A DNA stretch of 64,000 nucleotides from Pseudogemmobacter bohemicus (lineage in GTDB: Bacteria; Pseudomonadota; Alphaproteobacteria; Rhodobacterales; Rhodobacteraceae), in NCBI RefSeq assembly GCF_003290025.1, contig NZ_QNHG01000001.1:1471509-1535508 (forward strand), in the 5' to 3' direction. The position numbers and the translations under genes are program-made. Every line of letters starts with the position of its first letter. Position 1 is the first letter of the stretch. Positions 15,332 to 24,241 of the stretch are shown here, one piece after another. The notes under the pieces are model-generated. The model was given only the letters and a program-made list of their open reading frames with translations, was not told where the DNA came from and made no database searches.

Positions 15332-15517
15332 ATGGGGAAGCGCCAGACATTCACCGAGGCCGAGGTTAGACGGTTTATCAAGGCTGGACGGGCGGAAGAT
15401 CCGAAGGCCGTTGTAGAAATCGTCACCGAGAGAGGTACGGTTCGCTTCAGGCCTGAGGCCGAGTCGATCAAATCAACCGATGAAGTGGAGAACTGGTTCA
15501 GTGGTAGCGCGGGTTAA
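15332..15517 (+). CDS. Small protein preceding the integrase
   Basis: 61 residues from the ATG preceded by GGAGGGGAG: MGKRQTFTEAEVRRFIKAGR, EDPKAVVEIVTERGTVRF. The EAEVRRFIKA segment is helix-turn-helix-like. It overlaps the integrase start. Small genes of this type occur directly before tyrosine integrases in Rhodobacteraceae prophages and could be excisionase-like or an antisense-strand regulator; the role is inferred from position. Confidence 0.6.
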   Translation: MGKRQTFTEAEVRRFIKAGRAEDPKAVVEIVTERGTVRFRPEAESIKSTDEVENWFSGSAG

Positions 15518-16607
15518 ACTCACCGGGATCAACCGCGTTAAGAAGAAGCTGGCTGATGGGTCTGAGGTAAGCATCCATTACGCATGGCGGGGAAAGGGCG
15601 CCCCGAGCTTCTGGCGCTCAGACAGCGGCGTCCGGATAGGATCGCCAGAATACATCGCCGCTCTTGCTGCTGCTGCGCCGAAAGCCGCCGCAGCTAAGGG
15701 GAAATTCAGGGAGATCATTCTGGCCTTTTTGGGCAGCCAGGAGTTTGGCGCTCTGGCCGAGAGAACCCAGAAAGATTTCAGGAACTCCGTATATCATCCG
15801 AAAAACGGTATCGAGGCGAAATTCGGGGCAGCCCCAACCCGCGCCTTTGAAGATCCCCGCATCCGAAAACAGGCCCTGGAATGGCGCGATGAGATCGGCG
15901 GAAAGGTCGGAGATGACCGAATAAGGCACCTTCAGCGCATCGTCGGCTTCGGGTTGGATCGGGCCATGCTGATGCACCATCACCTGCAAAAGGTCAGATC
16001 AGTCTACAAATCGAATCGCGCGGATATCTTCTGGATGCCCGAGGAAATCGAGGCATTTGAAAAGCTCTCGCCGGCTCATGTCTCGCGCATTGTGATTGCC
16101 GCTACCGAAACCGGACTACGCCCCGGCGACCTCCTGCTCCTCTCTCGCCAGCATATACACCCCACCCCTACAGGGCGGCGTATTGTGCTGTGGACCAGGA
16201 AGGGCCAGCGCAAGCGCAGGGTGGCATCGATCCCCCTCACCGCCAGAATGGCCGCTATGATCGATAAGCTCCCACCGGGGCAGGACAGGATCATCATTAC
16301 TAAGGGCGGACAGCCCTATACCCATGAGAACTATCTGGGCGATGCCGTCAGCGAATGGCGGGACAAAATGGGCCTTAGAAAAGACTTGCGCCTTTACGAT
16401 GCCAGAGGGACCGCCGCGACAAGGCTCTTGGAAGCGGGTGCGGATTTGAAGGAAATCGCAACCCACATGGGTTGGTCCATCAAACACGCTGCGGAGGTGA
16501 TCGAGCGCTACGTCGCGCTTTCGCCGAACATGACTGACGGGATCGCTCAAAAGCTTCGCGAGGCCGAAGCGCGAACGAAAATGCAAACCAAGGTGCAAAC
16601 CGTATAG
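15480..16607 (+). CDS. Phage tyrosine integrase
   Basis: 375 residues (an in-frame GTG seven codons in is an alternative start). The catalytic domain is in the second half: ATETGLRPGDLLLLSRQH holds the first Arg, then RLYDARGTAATRLLEAG for the second box (its His replaced by Tyr), IATHMGWS for the next His, and IERYVALSP for the nucleophilic Tyr. It ends 20 bp from the 3' end of tRNA-Pro(TGG), the expected arrangement for an element integrated in that tRNA. Likely the integrase that placed the prophage remnant. Confidence 0.92.
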   Translation: MKWRTGSVVARVKLTGINRVKKKLADGSEVSIHYAWRGKGAPSFWRSDSGVRIGSPEYIAALAAAAPKAAAAKGKFREIILAFLGSQEFGALAERTQKDFRNSVYHPKNGIEAKFGAAPTRAFEDPRIRKQALEWRDEIGGKVGDDRIRHLQRIVGFGLDRAMLMHHHLQKVRSVYKSNRADIFWMPEEIEAFEKLSPAHVSRIVIAATETGLRPGDLLLLSRQHIHPTPTGRRIVLWTRKGQRKRRVASIPLTARMAAMIDKLPPGQDRIIITKGGQPYTHENYLGDAVSEWRDKMGLRKDLRLYDARGTAATRLLEAGADLKEIATHMGWSIKHAAEVIERYVALSPNMTDGIAQKLREAEARTKMQTKVQTV

Positions 16608-16627
16608 GCTTGTATGGTGCTAAGTGC

Positions 16628-16704
16628 TGGTCGGGGCGGAGAGATTCGAACTCCCGACCTACGGTACCCAAAACCGTCGCGCTACCAGACTGCGCTACGC
16701 CCCG
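16628..16704 (-). tRNA. tRNA-Pro (TGG anticodon)
   Basis: 77 nt with encoded CCA. Acceptor stem CGGGGCG/CGCCCCG, D-arm AGCGC...GCGCG, anticodon stem ACGGT/ACCGT with loop TTTGGGT (anticodon TGG), and T-arm GGGAG-TTCGAAT-CTCTC. The 3' end faces the integrase gene, so it is the probable attachment site of the prophage. I found no second copy of its 3' part at the left end of the element. Confidence 0.95.
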
Positions 16705-16838
16705 AACTCGCTGTCAGATAGCGGTTTCGTGGCGGGAGGGAAAGCCCCTGTTGCGAGAAAAACCGAATGCGATGGCGGCGGCAGAGGCAGCTTGTGGCAC
16801 GGAAAGCTGCACCGTCTGCCCCTTGCGGTAAAGATCCG

Positions 16839-17495
16839 TTACGGGCAGGGCCAGGCGGCGGCGGTGATCAGCGGATGGCGCATCTCGCTGCCCGGTGTGA
16901 TGCCGGCCTTCCGCGCCAGGCCGCCATTGATTTCAAGCACATAGAGAACGCCATCCCCGCCCGGGATCGGCGTCTCATCGCCGGGGACAGCGTTTTCATG
17001 CACCACCGTCACCCGCCCCTGCGCATCGGCAAAGATGATATCCAGCGGGATCAGCGTGTTCTTCATCCAGAATTCCGCCCTGCGGGGGCTATCATAGACG
17101 AAAAGCATGCCGGCATCAGGCGCGAGCGTCTCGCGATACATCAGCCCCCGGGCGCGGCTGGCGGCGGTATCGGCGATCTCGACAACAAAACTCTGCCGCT
17201 CTGCCCCCTGCCCCGCAACTGCGGCCGGGCGCAGGTCAATGCGCGACATCGCGCATCCCTGTGCGGCTTCGGCCGCGCCGGAAAGGCTATGAGTCCCGAT
17301 CGGAATCCCGGTCGGAAACACTGTCAAAATCATGGAAAGGCAGAAAGCCGCAGCAAGCCTGACCGGGCGTTTCCCGCGGCCTTTGCCGCCGGTCCCCGGG
17401 GGGTCAGCCTGCCCGTATGATGGCCCGATTCCCGGCCCCGTCGCGGGCAGGGCCGGATGGCAGGGCGGCAGCACTGCCGCCGCCCGCGCCGTCAT
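16839..17495 (-). CDS. DUF192 family exported protein
   Basis: The DUF192 domain covers the last 130 residues: FVVEIADTAASRARGLMYRETL, AGMLFVYDSPRRAEFWMKNTLIPLDIIFAD and VVHENAVPGDETPI. The start chosen overlaps the cold-shock gene stop as ATGA and gives 218 residues; a signal peptide (RLAAAFCLSMILTVFPTG) begins near residue 44, so a later start is possible. Exported DUF192 proteins are of unknown function. Coupling to a cold-shock gene suggests shared expression. Confidence 0.8.
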   Translation of the reverse strand: MTARAAAVLPPCHPALPATGPGIGPSYGQADPPGTGGKGRGKRPVRLAAAFCLSMILTVFPTGIPIGTHSLSGAAEAAQGCAMSRIDLRPAAVAGQGAERQSFVVEIADTAASRARGLMYRETLAPDAGMLFVYDSPRRAEFWMKNTLIPLDIIFADAQGRVTVVHENAVPGDETPIPGGDGVLYVLEINGGLARKAGITPGSEMRHPLITAAAWPCP

Positions 17496-18037
17496 TCGGT
17501 TTCGCCCTGTGGGGCGAGGATTGCACGTTCCCAACTCAGCACCTGCACTGCCATTCTGCCGCGCCGGCCCTCGATCACCTTGAGTGCCACCGCCTCGCCG
17601 GACATCAGATCCGCAAAGCCCGAGACCCGCAAGACCTCGATATGAACGAATATATCCTCCGACCGCCCGAAGGCGTTGGCGAAGCCAAATCCCTTGGCTT
17701 TGTCGAACCACTTCACCCGTGCGGGTTCCATCGGCAAAGCGGAAAGATCCGCCGCCGACAGCTCACCCGCAAGTTCCCCCAACGGCACAACAGGCCCGTC
17801 CGGAGGTTCAATCGCAAGAACTTCAACCGCTTGCACACCGCGTGGTGTAGTCTGGATCCGAACTGTGACTCCTGCCCCATCCGCGACTGAACTCTGCCCA
17901 AAGTTGCGCAGAACATTCGCGTGCAACAGGATATCGGCATTGGATGTATCGCTGACGATGAAGCCAAAGCCTTTAGCCGGATCAAACCACTTCACCCGGC
18001 CCTGCAACACTTGCATGGCCTTATCTTCTTCAGTCAT
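17492..18037 (-). CDS. Double cold-shock-domain protein
   Basis: 181 residues with two CSDs: RVKWFDPAKGFGFIVSD (residues 14-30) plus DILLHANVLRNFG, and RVKWFDKAKGFGFAN (107-121) plus DIFVHIEVLRVSG. The RNP1-like KGFGF motif is present in both. It is twice the length of CspA and typical of alphaproteobacteria. It presumably binds single-stranded RNA or DNA. The start could be the ATG at codon 8. It overlaps the DUF192 gene by 4 bp. Confidence 0.9.
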   Translation of the reverse strand: MTEEDKAMQVLQGRVKWFDPAKGFGFIVSDTSNADILLHANVLRNFGQSSVADGAGVTVRIQTTPRGVQAVEVLAIEPPDGPVVPLGELAGELSAADLSALPMEPARVKWFDKAKGFGFANAFGRSEDIFVHIEVLRVSGFADLMSGEAVALKVIEGRRGRMAVQVLSWERAILAPQGETE

Positions 18038-18150
18038 AACAAGGACTATCTCCCCAGATTAAGCCCTGAGCGGTTGATGAAGGCTTAAACACGCCTGATC
18101 AAGAGGAAATCGTATAATCAGGCAGAATTGTTTACCTTTTGCCGTGATTA

Positions 18151-18789
18151 TCAGGGGTTGAGCCGCAGGACTGTCCACTCTCCGGTTGCGTTTTTCACCC
18201 GTTCCACGCCTTCGACATCGCCGCCGCCGATGCGGCTCCAGCGAAAGCGGTCATGCAGGCGAAAGGCACCATCGGCCCAGAACTCGATTTCGACGGGGGC
18301 AATGCGAAAGCCGCCCCAGAAGGGCGGCCGCGCCGGAATCGGCCCCTTTGTCACCGTGACTTTTGCGACCTCGGCCATCAGCGCCTCACGCGAGGACAAG
18401 GGCTGCGACTGCCGGCTCGCCCAGGCACCAAGCCGGCTGGTGAGGCTGCGCGAGCGGTAATACTCGTCGGCCACCTGGCCTTCCTCACGGGTGACGGTGC
18501 CGCGCACCCGGATCTGCCGGCGAAGGCTTTTCCAGTGCATGACGAAAGCCGCCTTGCCCGAAGCCGCGATCTCCTGCCCCTTCACCGAGGTATAATTTGT
18601 ATAGAAGACAAAGGATTCCGCCGCGATCTCTTTCAGCAGAACCATCCGGACATCCGGCAGGCCTGTCTCGTCGACTGTTGCCAGCGCAATGGCATTGGGA
18701 TCGTTCGGCTCGACCGCCGCCGCCTCTTCCAGCCAGCTGCGCGCGATTGCGAAAGGGTCGTCGCCTTTGAAAATTCCGGTCCGTTCCAT
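18151..18789 (-). CDS. pdxH: Pyridoxamine 5'-phosphate oxidase
   Basis: FMN enzyme making pyridoxal 5'-phosphate. 212 residues from the ATG behind AAGGAGAGGAG. Motifs: [56 protein letters not shown] (FMN/PLP binding), [14 protein letters not shown], and C-terminal RFRWSR...WTVLRLNP with the conserved RLNP end. It is divergent from fabI. Confidence 0.95.
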   Translation of the reverse strand: MERTGIFKGDDPFAIARSWLEEAAAVEPNDPNAIALATVDETGLPDVRMVLLKEIAAESFVFYTNYTSVKGQEIAASGKAAFVMHWKSLRRQIRVRGTVTREEGQVADEYYRSRSLTSRLGAWASRQSQPLSSREALMAEVAKVTVTKGPIPARPPFWGGFRIAPVEIEFWADGAFRLHDRFRWSRIGGGDVEGVERVKNATGEWTVLRLNP

Positions 18790-18903
18790 GGATGCCGCTC
18801 CTCTCCTTACGTCAACGGTAACGGTCTCCCGCCCTTGCGGCAGGCTGCCTTTCCGCCTAAACGTCAACGCTATCAAACCGTAAAGGTGTGCGAGGGACCA
18901 GGA

Positions 18904-19737
18904 ATGTCAACCGGACTGATGCCCGGATTAATGACCGGCAAACGCGGGCTGATCATGGGCCTTGCCAATGACAAATCGATTGCCTGGGGTGTGGCCCAGG
19001 CTCTGGCGGGTGCGGGGGCAGAGCTTGCCTTCTCCTACCAGGGTGAAGCGCTGAAAAAACGGGTTGAGCCACTGGCCTCCAGCCTGGGCAAGCCGCTTCT
19101 CTTCGAATGTGATGTGGCAAGCGAGGAATCGCTCGATGCTCTGTTCGAAGGGCTGAAAGAGGCCTGGGGCACGATTGATTTCGTGGTCCATGCCATCGGC
19201 TTTTCCGACAAGAACGAATTGCGCGGCCGCTATGCCGATACCAGCCGCGCCAATTTTCTGATGTCGATGGACATCTCGGTCTACAGCTTTACCGCTGTGG
19301 CCCGGCGCGCGGGCGCGCTGATGGGACCGGGCGGCGCGATGCTGACGCTCACCTATTACGGCGCCGAAAAGGTGATGCCGCATTACAATGTGATGGGCGT
19401 TGCCAAGGCCGCGCTTGAGGCATCAGTCAAGTATCTGGCCGAGGATTTCGGCCGCGACGGGATCCGCGTCAATGCGATCTCGGCCGGGCCGATCAAGACG
19501 CTGGCCGCCTCCGGCATCGGTGATTTCCGCTATATCCTGAAATGGAACGAGCTGAATTCGCCGCTGCGCCGCAATGTCACCCAGGAAGAGGTCGGGAAAT
19601 CGGCGCTTTACCTGTTGTCCGATCTCGGCTCGGGCACCACGGGTGAGAACCTGCATGTCGATTGCGGCTATCATGTCGTCGGCATGAAGGCGATCGACGC
19701 GCCCGATATCGACGTCGTGACCGGTAAGAAGGAATGA
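18904..19737 (+). CDS. fabI: Enoyl-[acyl-carrier-protein] reductase (NADH)
   Basis: 277 residues. Last reduction of the type II fatty-acid elongation cycle. The SDR variant fold of FabI is clear: [18 protein letters not shown] nucleotide site, [30 protein letters not shown] with the catalytic Tyr-x6-Lys, and [13 protein letters not shown] substrate loop. GGACCAGGA precedes the ATG. It overlaps the LysE-family gene by ATGA. Confidence 0.95.
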   Translation: MSTGLMPGLMTGKRGLIMGLANDKSIAWGVAQALAGAGAELAFSYQGEALKKRVEPLASSLGKPLLFECDVASEESLDALFEGLKEAWGTIDFVVHAIGFSDKNELRGRYADTSRANFLMSMDISVYSFTAVARRAGALMGPGGAMLTLTYYGAEKVMPHYNVMGVAKAALEASVKYLAEDFGRDGIRVNAISAGPIKTLAASGIGDFRYILKWNELNSPLRRNVTQEEVGKSALYLLSDLGSGTTGENLHVDCGYHVVGMKAIDAPDIDVVTGKKE

Positions 19738-20348
19738 CCTTCGCGGCGTTCCTCGCTTTTGCGGGCCTGTCGCTTTTCGCAGCCGTCAGCCCCGGCCCGG
19801 CCGTGCTGATGGCGGCCCGCACCGGTCTGACCGAGGGATTCCGTACCGGCATGATGTTGGCCATGGGCATTGGTGCCGGCGCCGTCTTCTGGGCGGCGGC
19901 GGCGATGTTCGGGCTGAACCTCGTCTTCGCAGTGGCACCCTGGGCGCTCTGGGTGCTCAAGATCGGTGGTGCCGCCTATCTGTTGTGGATGGCCTGGGGC
20001 CTCTGGCGCCACGCCGCCGAGCCTTTCCAGACCGAGGACAGTCGCCCGCTGCCGCGCTCGGCCGGCTCTGCCTTCCGGCTGGGGCTTTTCACCCAGCTTG
20101 CCAATCCGAAACCGGCGGTGATGTTTAGCGCGATTTTCCTCGGCACCGTGCCGCAAGGCACCGCGCCCTGGATCTATGCGGCATTGTTGGCGGTGGTCTT
20201 TCTGAACGAGACCATCTGGAACACCATCGTGGCGCGGATCTTCTCGCTTGAGAAAACCCGCGCCGGCTATATCAGCCTGAAAACCGTGATCGACCGCGCT
20301 TTCGGCGGGATGCTCGCGCTGCTCGGGATCAAAATCGCAGCTACCTGA
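19734..20348 (+). CDS. LysE/RhtB family translocator
   Basis: 204 residues, about six transmembrane segments, inner membrane. The N-terminal [31 protein letters not shown] matches the LysE/RhtB signature (SPGP...GxxxG), and [15 protein letters not shown] is the second conserved block. Such proteins export amino acids or related small molecules; the substrate cannot be told. Coupled to fabI by a 4-bp overlap. Confidence 0.85.
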   Translation: MTFAAFLAFAGLSLFAAVSPGPAVLMAARTGLTEGFRTGMMLAMGIGAGAVFWAAAAMFGLNLVFAVAPWALWVLKIGGAAYLLWMAWGLWRHAAEPFQTEDSRPLPRSAGSAFRLGLFTQLANPKPAVMFSAIFLGTVPQGTAPWIYAALLAVVFLNETIWNTIVARIFSLEKTRAGYISLKTVIDRAFGGMLALLGIKIAAT

Positions 20349-20358
20349 AGGGACGCAA

Positions 20359-20868
20359 ATGGCCGCTGACCGCCTGCCGCACGAAAAGGGCTTCCATATC
20401 AGCTGGGACCAGATCCACCGCGATGCCAGGGCGCTGTCCTGGCGACTGGACGGCAAGGGACCGGGAGAAAGCGGCCAGTGGCGGGCGGTGGTGGCGATCA
20501 CCCGGGGTGGGCTGGTGCCGGCCATGATCGTGGCGCGCGAGCTCGATATCCGGGTGATCGACACGATCAGCGTCAAAAGCTACAACCACCAGGCCCAGGC
20601 CTCTGCCGTGGTGACCAAATCCCCCCAGCCCGAGCTGATGGAAGACGGCGCCGGCATCCTGATCGTCGACGACCTTGTCGACAGCGGCAAGACGCTGGAA
20701 CTGGTGCGCAAACTCTACCCGAAAGCGCATTTCGCCACGGTCTATGCCAAGCCGCATGGGAAACCCCAGGTCGATACCTATGTGACTGAGGTAAGCCAGG
20801 ACACCTGGATCTTCTTCCCCTGGGATATGGCGCTGCAATATGTGCAACCCTATCGCGGCACCGACTGA
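20359..20868 (+). CDS. gpt: Xanthine phosphoribosyltransferase
   Basis: 169 residues. Purine salvage of xanthine and guanine with [26 protein letters not shown] is the PRPP-binding loop; [22 protein letters not shown] and [11 protein letters not shown] are also typical of Gpt. It follows the LysE gene by 10 bp, third gene of the fabI operon. Confidence 0.92.
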   Translation: MAADRLPHEKGFHISWDQIHRDARALSWRLDGKGPGESGQWRAVVAITRGGLVPAMIVARELDIRVIDTISVKSYNHQAQASAVVTKSPQPELMEDGAGILIVDDLVDSGKTLELVRKLYPKAHFATVYAKPHGKPQVDTYVTEVSQDTWIFFPWDMALQYVQPYRGTD

Positions 20869-20926
20869 CCGAAGGAAGGGGGCGTTCCGCCCCCTCTTGC
20901 GCCCTGTGGCGCAATTCACCCCCTGA

Positions 20927-21027
20927 GAGTATTTGGATCAAGAGGAAATCCGGACCTTCTATTCCTCTTGATCCAAATACTCCCGGGGGGAGGCCCGGAA
21001 CGGGCCCCGGGGGGCAGGCAGCCCCCC
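20927..21027. repeat. 21-bp inverted repeat plus GC hairpin after gpt
   Basis: A perfect 21-bp inverted repeat (20927-20947 and 20962-20982, reading GAGTATTTGGATCAAGAGGA on the left arm) with a 14-bp loop, followed by a GGGGGGC/GCCCCCC hairpin at 21009-21027. It combines the TATTT core of the intergenic element family with a GC hairpin. Probably a bidirectional terminator. Confidence 0.65.
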
Positions 21028-21061
21028 GCTCCACATCAGCCATCGGGCACAGGAGCCAGCC

Positions 21062-22255
21062 ATGTCTCTCCCTCTCAATCCCAATCTGGGCGCCACGGAA
21101 TTGCCGCCGGTGATGGAGGCGCGGCGCTGGATCCAGGGCAAGATCTTCCCCGCCTACCGTCCGCTGATCAATGTCAGCCAGGCAGCGCCGCTTGAGATCC
21201 CGCCCCTTGGCCTGCGCGAGGCAATTGCCGAGGCTGCGCTGCATGATCCGGATGCGCATCTTTATGGGCCGGTGCTGGGCCTGACCACGCTCCGCGAGGA
21301 AATCGCCAGCCAGTTCTCGACGGCCTATGGCGGCTCTATCCGCGCCGCACAGGTGGCGATCACCCAAGGGTGCAACCAGGCCTTCTGTGCCACGCTGGCG
21401 GCGCTGGCCGGCCCCGGCGATGAGGTGATCCTGCCCGCGCCCTGGTATTTCAACCACAAAATGTGGCTCGATATGAGCGGCGTCACCACCCGCGTCCTGG
21501 AAACCGGCCCGACCCTGATCCCCGAGGTCGGGGCCGCCCGCGCGCTGATCGGGCCCAAAACCCGCGCCATCGTGCTGGTCACCCCGAACAATCCCGGCGG
21601 CATCGAATATCCGGCAGCCACACTTGCCGCCTTCCGCGATCTGGCCCGCCGCCATGGCATCGCGCTGGTGATTGACGAGACCTATCGCGATTTCGACAGC
21701 CGCCATTCGCCGCAAACCGGCGGGCGTCCGCATGATCTGTTCCAGGATTCTGGCTGGGACGAGACGGTGATCCAGCTTTACAGCTTTTCAAAGGCTTACC
21801 GCATGACCGGCCACCGGGTCGGCGCGATCCTTGCCTCCACCGCGCTGCTGGCCGAGATCGAGAAGGTGCTCGACACCATCGCCATCTGCCCGAACCAGCT
21901 GGGCCAGATCGGCGCCCTTTGGGGGATGCGCAATCTCGGATCCTGGGTCGAGACTGAGCGCCAGGAGATCCTTAAGCGCCGCGAGGCCATAACCCTGGGC
22001 TTTGCAGCCCTGCCCGACTGGAGGCTGATGGGGTGCGGGGCCTATTTCGCCTGGGTCGAACACCCGTTCGGCCTCGCCTCGGATGCGCTGTGCAAAAGGC
22101 TGGTCGATGATTGCGCCATCCTGATGCTGCCGGGCACCTTCTTCACGCCCGAAGGCTCCGACGCCGGCCGCCGCCAGATCCGCATTGCATTCGCCAATAT
22201 CGACACCGATGGGATCGCAGAGATGTTCAGCCGGCTGCGGGATTTCCGCCCCTGA
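21062..22255 (+). CDS. PLP-dependent class I/II aminotransferase
   Basis: 397 residues of fold-type I aminotransferase. VTPNNPGGIEYPAATLAAF (Asn binding PLP), LVIDETYRDF (Asp/Tyr) and SFSKAYRMTGHRVGAIL (PLP lysine in FSKAY), with the C-terminal Arg in RRQIRIAFAN. This is the aspartate/tyrosine/aromatic or L,L-DAP superfamily; the exact substrate cannot be read from the sequence. Stand-alone gene between repeat-type terminators and ppiD. Confidence 0.85.
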   Translation: MSLPLNPNLGATELPPVMEARRWIQGKIFPAYRPLINVSQAAPLEIPPLGLREAIAEAALHDPDAHLYGPVLGLTTLREEIASQFSTAYGGSIRAAQVAITQGCNQAFCATLAALAGPGDEVILPAPWYFNHKMWLDMSGVTTRVLETGPTLIPEVGAARALIGPKTRAIVLVTPNNPGGIEYPAATLAAFRDLARRHGIALVIDETYRDFDSRHSPQTGGRPHDLFQDSGWDETVIQLYSFSKAYRMTGHRVGAILASTALLAEIEKVLDTIAICPNQLGQIGALWGMRNLGSWVETERQEILKRREAITLGFAALPDWRLMGCGAYFAWVEHPFGLASDALCKRLVDDCAILMLPGTFFTPEGSDAGRRQIRIAFANIDTDGIAEMFSRLRDFRP

Positions 22256-22360
22256 GCGCCCCCGACACTGCCCCTCCCCGCGAAAGCGTGACACCCCTGC
22301 CCTTGCCCCAAATCCCGCTTGCCCTTAGACAGGCGCAAACGTCCTGACCGGAGCCGCGAC

Positions 22361-24241
22361 ATGGCCAAAAGCCCTGATGATCAGCCGAAGAAAAAGAACA
22401 AGGGCACCTCGGCCCTGACATGGCTGATGACCGGTATGCTGATCCTGGGGCTTGGCGGCTTTGGCGTCAGCAATTTCGGGGGCACGGTCAATTCCATCGG
22501 CTCGGTCGGCAAGATTGATCTGTCGGTGCGCGACTATGCCCAGGCGGTGCGCGACGAGGCGGCAAAGCTGTCGCAGCAGCTGGGCACCCGGATCGCGGTG
22601 CAGCAGGCCATCGGCTTCGGCATCGACCGCCAGGCGCTGGCCGGGCTGGTGACGCGGGCGGCGCTGGACAATGCGGCGCTCTCCTTTGGGCTTTCGGTCG
22701 GCGATGCCACCGTGGCGCAGGAAGTGATGAAAGAGCGCGCCTTTATCGGAAGTTCGGGTACATTCGACCGCGCGGTCTACCGCGAGGCCCTGTCCCGCGC
22801 GGGCTGGCGCGAGGCCGAGTTCGAGGAAAACCTGCGCCGCGATGCTGCGCGGACGCTTCTGTCGGGCGCGGTAACGGGCGGCTTTACCGCGCCCGGGGCC
22901 ACCACTGATGTGATCTATAAATGGGTGGCCGAGCGGCGCGGCTTCTCGCTGATCCGCCTGACCGAGGCAAGCCTGACCGCGCCGCTGGCCGAGCCCGACG
23001 AGGCAGCCGTCAAAGCCTGGTATGATGCAAGGATCGCCGATTTCACCCGTCCCGAATCAAAGCGGATCCGTTATGCGGTGCTGCTGCCCGAGACCATTGC
23101 CGTCGGTCTGCCGGTCGAAGAAGAAGATATCAAGGCGATGTATCAGGCGCGGATTTCGGAATTCGTGACGCCGCCGCGCCGGCTGATCGAACGTCTGGTC
23201 TATCCCGATGAGGCCGGTCGCGAGGCGGCTCTGGCCCAACTGACCGCCGGCGAGGCCACATTCGAGGATCTGGTCAGCGCGCGCGGCCTGTCCATGGATG
23301 CGGTCGATATGGGCGATGTCTCGGAGGCCGCGCTTGGCGAGGCTGGGCCTGTGGTCTTTGCCGGCGCCGAGGGCGCGGTGGTTTCCGCCGACACCTCGCT
23401 TGGCCCGGCCTTGTTCCGCATCAATGGGCTGCTGCCCGGCGAAGAGACCACCTATGAAGAGGCGCGTGACGATCTGGCCCAGGAAGTGCGGCTGGAGGTG
23501 GCCCGCAAGGAGATCAACCTGAAGATCGACGAGATCGATGACCTGCTTGCCAGCGGCGCCAGCCTTGACGAACTGGCCGGCCAGACCGGCATGGTGCTGG
23601 GGCAGATCGACTATGTTGCCAGCGGCCCCGGCGCACAGACCGATGACAAGCTTGAGGGCTACCAGGCCTTCCGCACCGCCGCCAATGCACTGCAACAGGG
23701 CGATTTCCCCGAGGCGATCGCCCTTGATGATGGCGGTGTGGTGGCGATGGAATTCGTCGAAATCCTGCCCCCTGCCCCGATCCCGTTTGAAACCGCAAAG
23801 CCCGAGGCCCAGGCCGCCTTGCAGCAGGACCGGCTGAAAGCGGCGCTGGATGCACGCGGGCTTGAACTGAAGACCGCCGCCGAAAGCGGCAGCGATTTCG
23901 CGACGCTCGGCACCGTCGAGGCCGTGGCCGAGACCTCGCGCGACGGGGCGACGACCGAAAACATCCCCGCCGCCGTGCTGGAGGCCGCTTTCGCGATGAA
24001 AGCCGGCGATATCCGTCTGGTCGAGGATGGCAGCTTTATCGGCCTGTTGCGGCTGGACCATGTGACTGCGGCCCCCGAAACCGGCGATGAGGCCGAGGCG
24101 CTGAAAGCCGCCATTGCCTCGCAGCTGGAGCAACAGGTCGCCCAGGATGCCTTTACCGCCTTTACCGCCAGCATGGCGGATCAGGCCGGGATGACCATCG
24201 ACCAGAATGCCATCAACCTTGTGAATTCGGGCCTGCAATGA
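22361..24241 (+). CDS. ppiD: PpiD-type membrane-anchored periplasmic peptidyl-prolyl isomerase
   Basis: 626 residues from the ATG at MAKSPDDQPKKKNKG. A Lys-rich cytoplasmic start precedes one transmembrane segment (ALTWLMTGMLILGLGGFGVSNF), then a SurA-N-like chaperone region (to about 180), a parvulin-like PPIase domain (about 255-370) and a second parvulin-like segment. PpiD assists folding of proteins leaving the Sec translocon. The stop overlaps trpE as ATGA. Confidence 0.9.
   Translation: MAKSPDDQPKKKNKGTSALTWLMTGMLILGLGGFGVSNFGGTVNSIGSVGKIDLSVRDYAQAVRDEAAKLSQQLGTRIAVQQAIGFGIDRQALAGLVTRAALDNAALSFGLSVGDATVAQEVMKERAFIGSSGTFDRAVYREALSRAGWREAEFEENLRRDAARTLLSGAVTGGFTAPGATTDVIYKWVAERRGFSLIRLTEASLTAPLAEPDEAAVKAWYDARIADFTRPESKRIRYAVLLPETIAVGLPVEEEDIKAMYQARISEFVTPPRRLIERLVYPDEAGREAALAQLTAGEATFEDLVSARGLSMDAVDMGDVSEAALGEAGPVVFAGAEGAVVSADTSLGPALFRINGLLPGEETTYEEARDDLAQEVRLEVARKEINLKIDEIDDLLASGASLDELAGQTGMVLGQIDYVASGPGAQTDDKLEGYQAFRTAANALQQGDFPEAIALDDGGVVAMEFVEILPPAPIPFETAKPEAQAALQQDRLKAALDARGLELKTAAESGSDFATLGTVEAVAETSRDGATTENIPAAVLEAAFAMKAGDIRLVEDGSFIGLLRLDHVTAAPETGDEAEALKAAIASQLEQQVAQDAFTAFTASMADQAGMTIDQNAINLVNSGLQ

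Larger units (their letters stand above)
1824..16627. mobile_element. Degraded lambdoid-type prophage at tRNA-Pro
   Basis: Integrase next to the tRNA 3' end, terminase small subunit, a large terminase fused to tape measure, antirepressors, ribbon-helix-helix repressors, HigBA, a nuclease/lipoprotein cargo and a tailspike are all within this span. Head, portal, lysis and most tail genes are missing. The right end is defined by the tRNA; the left end lies somewhere in 1376-1850 and shows no repeat of the tRNA 3' end. It cannot make particles on its own. Confidence 0.8.
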
